Shown one piece after another: positions 58,051-64,000 of a stretch of DNA of 64,000 nucleotides (position 1 is its first letter; every line of letters begins with the position of its first letter). The translations under genes and the position numbers were made by a program. Where the stretch lies: positions 1 through 64,000 of the forward strand of contig CAINNJ010000038.1 in the NCBI GenBank assembly GCA_903851195.1, written 5' to 3'. Under the pieces are notes generated by a model. The model searched no databases and was not told the DNA's origin. It was given only the letters and a program-made list of their open reading frames with translations. The stretch is from an uncultured Acidobacteriia bacterium (lineage in GTDB: Bacteria; Acidobacteriota; Terriglobia; Bryobacterales; Bryobacteraceae).

Positions 58051-59565
58051 TCACTGAATTCCCTGACGGGGGACCGAACAAACGAAATTCTCCTCCTCAT
58101 CGGTGCTTCCTGTCCCTTTGTATACGGCCACCTGCGGATACGGACACAGCGGCCGCGTCCGGTTCGGCGCGGTGCGCGACGCCACCACGCGCAGCGGCGC
58201 CTGGCCCTGTTCCACCCAGCGTTCCAGCACCGGCATCATGTCGAAATTCGACGTGCCGTCGCCGCCCGAACAGTGGTTCATGCCCGGCACCATATACAGC
58301 CGCATCGCCTCCTCGGCCTTCGCCGTGCCGAGCGTGTAGGAGACGGCGTTGAAGTAGTCGATACTGTTGCGCGGCGCGATCAGCTGATCGTTCCAGCCGT
58401 GATAGAGCAGCAGTTTGCCGCCGCGGCCGAAGAACGGGCTGAGGTCCGGATTCACGGCGTCCACCACGTCTTTGAACGTCTTCTCCACGGCCGCGACATC
58501 TTTATCGAAGTCGATTCCGTGCCAGTCCCACGCGGGATTCGCATAGACGATGTAGCGGAACGTGTCCACCGGAATGCCCATCGGCTGCGCGCCGCCCAGA
58601 CCGCTCCAGCCCAGTTCACTGCCCGGTTCGAGCGACGGGAAGATCCTGGCGCCGGTGCGCGGATTCACGGCATCGCTGTACACCTTCCGGGCAGCCGTGA
58701 CCTGCGCGGGCGTGAGACAGGTGGAGGTATCCGCGCCGGTGCATTCGATGGTCTTCGGATCGAAGTGGCAGCGCGTGGGGTCTTCGATCACCCCGTCCTT
58801 CACGCCGTCGAGCGCGTCGCACGCCTGCAGCACCGCGCGATGCAGCACCGGATACTTCGCGGGCGGAATGTAACTTTCCTCGCTCTCATGCAGCGCTTTC
58901 GGAACCCACAACGACCAGGGCTGCAGGTGCGACATATAATTCGCCGGCGCTCCCGCCACAATGCCATCGAAATCGCCGGGGAACTTCTGCGCGGACATCA
59001 GGCCCTGGCGGCCGCCGGTGGAGCAGCCGTTCCAGTACGAGCGCTTCGCCTCCGCCGCGTAGAACGCCTTCACGATCGCCTTCGCCTGCACGGTGGTTTC
59101 GTGGACGGCGCGATAGCCGAAATCGACCAGCTTTTCGGGATGGCCCTGCGCGAAAGCGCCGCTCCCGCCGGTATGGCCGGTGTCCGTGCTGGCCGCCGCA
59201 TAGCCCTGCGAAAGCGCCTTCGCCATGGCCGGATAGCTGATCACGCCCGCATAGCCACCGTTCCCGACCACCTGAAGTTTGCCGTTCCAGTTCGCGGCGG
59301 GCAGCCAGAATTCGGCTTTAATATCGGAATCGGAGGAGGGCGCGAGCGTCGCCGTCACGCGGCAGAACGCGGGCAGCGCCGCATAGGGATTGGCCCCGCC
59401 GCCCCGGCCAGGCGCCGCGGGAAGCGTGAAGGCGCCGGCATCCACCAGCTGCGCCGTCGCGATCACCGTCGCCGGCAACTTCAGCGCCGACAGACCATCG
59501 CATGGAGCGGCCATTGCCCCGTCTTTCACGAAAAGGCCGAACAGAAGAACCAGCAGGAATCTCAC
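58051..59565 (-). CDS. Tannase/feruloyl-esterase family hydrolase
   Basis: About 504 residues from GTG 59565, which opens a signal peptide (VRFLLVLLFGLFVKDGAMA). The CS-D-HC motif of the family is complete: nucleophile and cysteine in NGCSTGGRQG, Asp in LLYHGWNDQLIAP, His and cysteine in PGMNHCSGG. It cleaves ester bonds of plant phenolics such as gallate or ferulate outside the cytoplasm. A lid domain lies between about residues 220 and 330. It is divergent from the sugar-dehydrogenase-like gene with a 54-bp gap, so the two may share control. Confidence 0.92.
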   Translation of the reverse strand: MRFLLVLLFGLFVKDGAMAAPCDGLSALKLPATVIATAQLVDAGAFTLPAAPGRGGGANPYAALPAFCRVTATLAPSSDSDIKAEFWLPAANWNGKLQVVGNGGYAGVISYPAMAKALSQGYAAASTDTGHTGGSGAFAQGHPEKLVDFGYRAVHETTVQAKAIVKAFYAAEAKRSYWNGCSTGGRQGLMSAQKFPGDFDGIVAGAPANYMSHLQPWSLWVPKALHESEESYIPPAKYPVLHRAVLQACDALDGVKDGVIEDPTRCHFDPKTIECTGADTSTCLTPAQVTAARKVYSDAVNPRTGARIFPSLEPGSELGWSGLGGAQPMGIPVDTFRYIVYANPAWDWHGIDFDKDVAAVEKTFKDVVDAVNPDLSPFFGRGGKLLLYHGWNDQLIAPRNSIDYFNAVSYTLGTAKAEEAMRLYMVPGMNHCSGGDGTSNFDMMPVLERWVEQGQAPLRVVASRTAPNRTRPLCPYPQVAVYKGTGSTDEEENFVCSVPRQGIQ

Positions 59566-59619
59566 AGTTCCATATGCTATCCGATTTCCCTTTGCCCCGC
59601 GAACCGGGAAACTGAACTC

Positions 59620-61491
59620 ATGGTCCGGTTGCAACTTGCGTTTCTGTTCGGCGCGCTGGGGCCTCTCGCGCTGGCCGATCCTCCCGGAGCCGTTCTGAGC
59701 CAAACCCTCGCGGTCCCGGACTCTCTTCGCTCCGCGCCCTTCGACACCGAAAAGAAGCTGGCGATCCCGCCCGGATTCGACATTTCCCTGTGGGCGAGGC
59801 TTCCGGGCGCGCGCTTCCTCGCCATCGCCCCGAACGGGGACGTGTTCGTCTCGCAACCCTCGACCGGCAGCGTGGTGGTGTTCCGTCCGGATCCCGCGGG
59901 CGGCGTTCCGGCGAGTTCGGTCTACTTGAGCGGCCTGCGTCAGCCGCACGGCCTCGCTTTTGACCGACAGGCCGACGGCATCTGGCTTTACGTGGCCGAA
60001 AGCAATCGCGTGGAAAGGTATCTTTATCATTCCGGCGATCTCGCGGCGCCCAAGCCGCAGATTCTGGTGGACGGTCTGCCGGACGGCGCGGGCGCCGGCT
60101 ACGCGCATCAACTGAAGAGCGTGGCTCTCGGGCCGGACCACGCGCTTTACGTCGGCATCGGCTCCAGCTGCAATGCCTGCGCGAGCGACACCACCGCGAA
60201 TCCGGTCCGCGCGTCCGTCTGGCGCTACAACGCGGATGGCTCCGGCGGCCAGTTGTTTGCGTCCGGCCTGCGCAATCCGGAAGGCCTGGCGTTTCTGCCC
60301 GGGACCAACGCCCTGTGGACCGCTGTGAACAGCCGCGATGAGCTGCCCTACCCGTTCCACGATGCCACCGGCCAGTACGGAACGCTGGTGCGCGCGTGGA
60401 TCGACAACCACCCGCCGGATCTTTTCACCGCCGTGCGGGCGGGCGGAAACTATGGCTGGCCATTCTGCAATTCCGACCCCGATACCGCCACGGGTGTCGA
60501 CAACATGGCCCTGGATATCGACGTGGAAAACAACGGCGCGGGCCAGGTGAACTGCGCCACCATGGACCGGGCGTCGAAGGGCATCGCGGCGCATTCCGCG
60601 CCCCTCGGTCTGACGTTCTTCCCTACGAATTTCGCGGGTCCATGGAGTCAGGGTGCGGCGATCGCGTATCACGGCTCCTGGGACCGCACGGTGCCCACCG
60701 GATATCGCGTCGCCTGGTTCCCCTGGGACTCGCAGCGCCAGGCGCCGGGCGCGGAAAGCGATCTGGTGACCGGCTTCTATGCCATCGGTGGCCGGCCGGT
60801 TGCCACGGCGGCTCTGCCCGATGGTTCGCTGCTGATCACCGACGATGCGAACGGGGCGATCTATCGCCTGCACTGGGCGCCTTCCGCGGTCTCGGCAGCC
60901 AGCGGTTATCCGGTCATCGCGCCGGACTCTTATGCGTCCGTCTACGGCACGGGCTTCCCGGATCAACTAACGGACGGCGTCTCCCTGAACGTCACCGACG
61001 CCGCCGGGCAGACCGCGGCCGCGACGCTGGTCTACCTCTCGGCCACGCAGATCAACTTCCTGATTCCGGCGGGTTTAAAGCCGGGCACCGCGCACCTGAG
61101 TCTCCGGACTTCCGCCGGCGTCAAAGATCTGGGAAGGCCGGAGATCCGCGCCGCGGCGCCGGGGCTGTTTACGTCCGATGGCAGCGAAGCGGCGGCAGTG
61201 GCGCTCGACGCGAACGGCAAACAGCTCGCGTTTCCGGTGAACGTCAGCGCTGGCCCGGTGTATCTGTCCCTGTATGGCACCGGCATTCGTGGCGCCGCGG
61301 CCGGTGAAGTAACGGTAACCGTCAACGGCGTAGCCGTCCCGGTGCTTTACTCGGGCGCGCAGGGAACCCTGCCCGGACTCGATCAGGTGAACGTGCAACT
61401 CCCGGCCTCGCTGTCAGGCACCGGACAGGCACGCGTGCAGCTTTCGGCGGGTGGCTCGACGGCGAATGCGGTGACGGTCCGGATTCAGTAA
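59620..61491 (+). CDS. Sorbosone/glucose dehydrogenase-like beta-propeller with TIGR03437 C-terminus
   Basis: About 623 residues from ATG 59620, with a signal peptide (LQLAFLFGALGPLALA). Residues 30-420 form a soluble-glucose-dehydrogenase-like propeller (ALGPDHALYVGIGSSCNACA, FASGLRNPEGLAFLPGTNAL, GGNYGWPFCNSDPDTATG), normally a PQQ enzyme. Residues about 421-623 match the acidobacterial TIGR03437 domain (YASVYGTGFPD, YLSATQINFLIPAGLKPGTA, LPGLDQVNVQLPASL), probably an exported adhesion or sorting module. It likely oxidises sugars in the periplasm or at the surface; PQQ binding is not proven by sequence alone. Confidence 0.88.
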   Translation: MVRLQLAFLFGALGPLALADPPGAVLSQTLAVPDSLRSAPFDTEKKLAIPPGFDISLWARLPGARFLAIAPNGDVFVSQPSTGSVVVFRPDPAGGVPASSVYLSGLRQPHGLAFDRQADGIWLYVAESNRVERYLYHSGDLAAPKPQILVDGLPDGAGAGYAHQLKSVALGPDHALYVGIGSSCNACASDTTANPVRASVWRYNADGSGGQLFASGLRNPEGLAFLPGTNALWTAVNSRDELPYPFHDATGQYGTLVRAWIDNHPPDLFTAVRAGGNYGWPFCNSDPDTATGVDNMALDIDVENNGAGQVNCATMDRASKGIAAHSAPLGLTFFPTNFAGPWSQGAAIAYHGSWDRTVPTGYRVAWFPWDSQRQAPGAESDLVTGFYAIGGRPVATAALPDGSLLITDDANGAIYRLHWAPSAVSAASGYPVIAPDSYASVYGTGFPDQLTDGVSLNVTDAAGQTAAATLVYLSATQINFLIPAGLKPGTAHLSLRTSAGVKDLGRPEIRAAAPGLFTSDGSEAAAVALDANGKQLAFPVNVSAGPVYLSLYGTGIRGAAAGEVTVTVNGVAVPVLYSGAQGTLPGLDQVNVQLPASLSGTGQARVQLSAGGSTANAVTVRIQ

Positions 61492-61492
61492 C

Positions 61493-63550
61493 TCAGCGCT
61501 TCTTCAGCGTGAACGCAAACACCCGCGCATCCCAGCTGCTGACATAGACGGCGCCGTCCGAGAGCGCCATCCCGCCGTAGTGATTCCAGCTGTCCATCGC
61601 GTCGCCGCTCGAATACAGTTCGTCGCCGGTTGCGGGATCGAGCGCATAAAGCACGGCATGCGTCGTGTCCCGGCCACCGGTAAAGCGCTGCCCGGGCGAT
61701 TGTCCGCCTTCCGCGAACGGACGGAGTTGCGCGGCGCGCCACGCGGCATCCCGTTCGTAACCGGGCTCGTTCGGATTGACTTCGGTCAGAGGAATCGCGC
61801 GCGGCGGACCACCGCGTCCGCCCGGTCCGCCAAATCCACCGGGTCCTCGTCCGCCGCCGCGGCCGCCGCCGGGAATCAGCGTGGCCCCCCGGTCGCCGCT
61901 GGCGAGAATCAGAATCACGCCGTTGGCCACCACCGCCACGCCGGGCAGATCCAGATCGCCCGACATCCATTGCGGCTGCAGCGTGGGATGCGCGCCGGTG
62001 CCTTCCACCGTGAACGCCATTAGTTCCCCGTTCACGGCCGGGCCGTGCGTTTTCTTAAACAACGACGCCGTCTCTTTCGAAGGCGGCCCGTAGAACGGCG
62101 CGAACAGCCAGCGCTTGCCCTGCGCGTCCACAGAAGTGGAGATCACGCTCCACATGCCGTTGAAGCCGAAGAGCATGGCGTCGTTCGACCAGCGCGGCGA
62201 GGTATACAGGGTGGTCCGGTGATCTTTGCCGCCCAGATTCTTGGCGTCCAGCAGATAGATCTTGCCTTCTTTCGCCGCCGCCGCCACCAGGAACCGGTCG
62301 TCGAACGGGAACACGACGGGGCTGCTGGAACCGAGATCGAAGTCGCGCGCGTCGAGAGCTTCCTGATCGGGCGGCGTGAAGGAGTCCGTCAGCCGGCCAT
62401 CCGAAGTCAGCCCCACGATGGAACTGCCCCAGCGTCCGCTGGCCGGGTCATAGGCGCCGTCGGCGGTCTGCGCCAGCCAGCCGAAGGGAGTCTTCACAAT
62501 GCCGCCGCGTCCCCACGGTCCGGACGCCTTGCCGGTGCTGGTATAGAAATGCGAAACGGGATGTTCGGGGTCGTTCACGGCGATGCTCACAACTTCCGAC
62601 ATCGCGTTGGCGCAACCGCGCGTGGTGGACGTGAAGATCCGCCCGTCGGCCAGATTCAGACTGAAATTGCGGGAATACGGCGGCACGATGCTGGTGGCCG
62701 GAAACCGGTCTTCACCATCCGCAAGGCTGACGCCGCGCAGCTTCCCGTCGTTCGGCAGGAAATAAAGGATGCCGCTCTGCCGGTCCACCACCGGCGTGGC
62801 GTTCATATTATTCGGGCAGTTGCCGGACGCGGCATTCGGCGGCTTGGCGGTATTCGGGTAACTTCGCTTCCAGACCACCGTGCCCTTGTCGGCATCGATC
62901 GCGTACACCGAATTGTCGTGGCTGCCCACGAAAACCAGCTTTTTCGGTCCCTGCGGCGTGGCCACATTATTGACCACCACGGGATCGGTCAGCGTGGAGT
63001 ACCGGTTCACCGGATTGGGCACGGTGTCGGTCTGCAGTTTCCAGGCGAGCTGGAGTTGCGGGGCCGTCGTTTTGGAAATCTTCGTCTCGGCGCGCGCCCA
63101 GCCGGTGCGCTCCGGATCGTAGCTGAATGTGAGCCAGTCGGTGGTGGCGGGCGGGGTTTTACGGGCGGGCGGAGCGCCGGTTGCGCGCGGGGTGGCCGCG
63201 ACGGCGCGGCTGATCAGTTCGAGCGCCGCGTCGGCATCCGCTTTCGACGGTTTGGCCGCCCCCGCTGGAGGCATCGCCCCGGAACGGATCTGGTACGCGA
63301 CGTCTTCCCAGGTGTCGTGCCGGACGGCTACGGAATTCGGAATGGCCAAAAGCTGCTGCAGATCCACGCTGCCCGACGGAAAGTTGTTGTTATGACAGGA
63401 CTGGCAGTTCTTCTGAATGAAGGGGGTTACGGCGGGGAGGAAGGTGGTGGAACTCTCGGGGGCGGGGGCGGGCGCCTGCGCCGCCGCGGCGAACGCAAGA
63501 AAGAAAGCAACAGATAGAATCCGCACGGTTTGTGACCGATAATTTGTCAT
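61493..63550 (-). CDS. Exported cytochrome c and PQQ-type beta-propeller protein
   Basis: About 685 residues from ATG 63550, with a signal peptide (RILSVAFFLAFAAAAQA). A heme motif CQSCH lies at residues 49-53 within a small domain, followed by a PQQ/quinoprotein-like propeller (LTFSYDPERTGWARAE, VFVGSHDNSVYAIDADKGTV, TTHAVLYALDPATGDELYSS). Near residues 560-590 a Gly/Arg-rich insert (GGGRGGGRGPGGFGG) breaks the propeller. The layout suggests an alcohol or sugar dehydrogenase with its own electron-transfer heme. It is convergent with the sugar-dehydrogenase-like gene with one base between them. Confidence 0.85.
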   Translation of the reverse strand: MTNYRSQTVRILSVAFFLAFAAAAQAPAPAPESSTTFLPAVTPFIQKNCQSCHNNNFPSGSVDLQQLLAIPNSVAVRHDTWEDVAYQIRSGAMPPAGAAKPSKADADAALELISRAVAATPRATGAPPARKTPPATTDWLTFSYDPERTGWARAETKISKTTAPQLQLAWKLQTDTVPNPVNRYSTLTDPVVVNNVATPQGPKKLVFVGSHDNSVYAIDADKGTVVWKRSYPNTAKPPNAASGNCPNNMNATPVVDRQSGILYFLPNDGKLRGVSLADGEDRFPATSIVPPYSRNFSLNLADGRIFTSTTRGCANAMSEVVSIAVNDPEHPVSHFYTSTGKASGPWGRGGIVKTPFGWLAQTADGAYDPASGRWGSSIVGLTSDGRLTDSFTPPDQEALDARDFDLGSSSPVVFPFDDRFLVAAAAKEGKIYLLDAKNLGGKDHRTTLYTSPRWSNDAMLFGFNGMWSVISTSVDAQGKRWLFAPFYGPPSKETASLFKKTHGPAVNGELMAFTVEGTGAHPTLQPQWMSGDLDLPGVAVVANGVILILASGDRGATLIPGGGRGGGRGPGGFGGPGGRGGPPRAIPLTEVNPNEPGYERDAAWRAAQLRPFAEGGQSPGQRFTGGRDTTHAVLYALDPATGDELYSSGDAMDSWNHYGGMALSDGAVYVSSWDARVFAFTLKKR

Positions 63551-63571
63551 GCCGGAGCCCAAAAGTCAAGA

Positions 63572-63607
63572 CGCCTGCAGGTCCGCACGGGGCGGAGCCT
63601 GCAGGCG
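63572..63607 (-). terminator. Terminator of the fibronectin-like gene
   Basis: A perfect 10-bp stem (CGCCTGCAGG / CCTGCAGGCG) with a 16-base loop, followed on the minus strand by TCTTGACTTTTGG, begins 20 bases after the stop at 63628. Confidence 0.7.
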
Positions 63608-63627
63608 CATTCGTGAAGCGGTTTCGG

Positions 63628-64000
63628 TCAGTCGTGTTGGTCGTCGTCGCCGCCCGAAGCGGAAGCTCCCCCTCCGTACGTTTGAATATCCGACTGCATC
63701 CGGATGTTCCCCGCTCCATCCTTATATTGGACGCGGTACTCGCTCGTGCTCCCCGATTCCATCAGCCAGGAAACCTTGCAGCCCGAACCGCAGGAAACGG
63801 CGGGGGTGGAATTGAAGAAGCCCGTCCCCTGGGTCCTGTATTCCACCGCCACGCTGGTCACGGTGTGGTCCGTCGTGGCCGCTACGGTCACGCTGGCCAC
63901 GGACGTGCCGGATGTTCCGGAGCTGGTGCGGAAGTAGGCCGATTCCACTTCCTGCCCGCACTGCATCCGCACCCAATAGTTGGTCGCCGATTTCAGAGCG
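63628..64000 (-). CDS. Secreted fibronectin-III-like protein, C-terminal fragment
   Basis: The frame is open to the right edge, so the N-terminus is missing; at least 123 residues are visible. The start of the visible part (ALKSATNYWVRMQC) resembles the end of a fibronectin type III repeat. A second beta-sandwich follows (VASVTVAATTDHTVTSVAVE, EYRVQYKDGAGNIRM) with a cysteine pair (VSCGSGC) that may form a disulfide. It ends in an acidic GGDDDQHD tail. It is likely an extracellular structural or adhesive protein. The rest of the domain layout cannot be seen. Confidence 0.7.
   Translation of the reverse strand, partial: ALKSATNYWVRMQCGQEVESAYFRTSSGTSGTSVASVTVAATTDHTVTSVAVEYRTQGTGFFNSTPAVSCGSGCKVSWLMESGSTSEYRVQYKDGAGNIRMQSDIQTYGGGASASGGDDDQHD

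Noticed and set aside
58051-60966. Extended start of the tannase gene to 60966
   Set aside because: The extra part is antisense to the propeller gene; the signal peptide begins at GTG 59565.
58273-61491. Extended start of the sugar-dehydrogenase-like gene, 450 codons further upstream
   Set aside because: The extension is antisense to the tannase gene; a signal peptide starts at 59620.

Overview
The window is GC-rich, densely coded bacterial DNA. The gene content points to an acidobacterium of the Bryobacterales (Solibacter) type: two very large outer-membrane receptors with an N-terminal carboxypeptidase-regulatory domain, a protein ending in what I recognise as the TIGR03437 'Solibacter' C-terminal domain (59620-61491), a DUF1501 plus cytochrome-c/DUF1549/DUF1553 pair, and PEP-CTERM proteins. 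This assignment rests on family recognition by eye, not on a search. I found no rRNA, tRNA, CRISPR array or intact insertion sequence.

Left part (1-8540). A PIN-domain toxin that runs off the left edge, with a small candidate antitoxin, lies downstream of tsaB and a secreted DUF5060-type glycosidase, all on the minus strand. Next come a decayed two-gene cassette (3251-3936), a terminator, a giant TonB-type receptor and a divergent PEP-CTERM protein.

Middle left (8541-24653). A CapA-type phosphoesterase, two tandem cyclase-family hydrolases and a GMC oxidoreductase with its gluconate-dehydrogenase subunit-3 partner are followed by a MacA-like adaptor with two tandem MacB/FtsX-type permeases but no ATPase. 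Then come a KimA-like APC permease, two tandem PEP-CTERM paralogues (the second frameshifted just before its anchor), secA and a GlcG/HbpS-type protein.

Middle (24666-35748). Mostly minus-strand secreted hydrolases: a metallophosphoesterase, an S9 peptidase, an amidohydrolase, an M28 carboxypeptidase, a second receptor and three uncharacterised genes.

Phosphate region (35877-53406). A PhoR-type kinase and polyphosphate kinase on the plus strand face a long minus-strand array: phoU2, tolC, RND pump, adaptor, then a Pho-box-like element, a porin, pstS, pstC, pstA, pstB and phoU1. A DUF4143-type ATPase with two inverted repeats in front of it sits between ppk1 and phoU1. Phosphate uptake, its signalling and polyphosphate storage are therefore grouped together, and an efflux pump is embedded among them.

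Right part (53499-64000). A DUF1501/PSD1 pair, a tannase/feruloyl-esterase, a sugar-dehydrogenase-like beta-propeller, a cytochrome-c/PQQ-type propeller and a fragment of a secreted fibronectin-like protein suggest periplasmic oxidation of plant-derived compounds.

The most useful second-look items are the ATPase with its four half-sites, the 11-bp phased Pho-box-like element, the phoU-led efflux operon, the doubly broken 2TM gene with its surviving overlapping partner, and the PEP-CTERM copy that lost its anchor.
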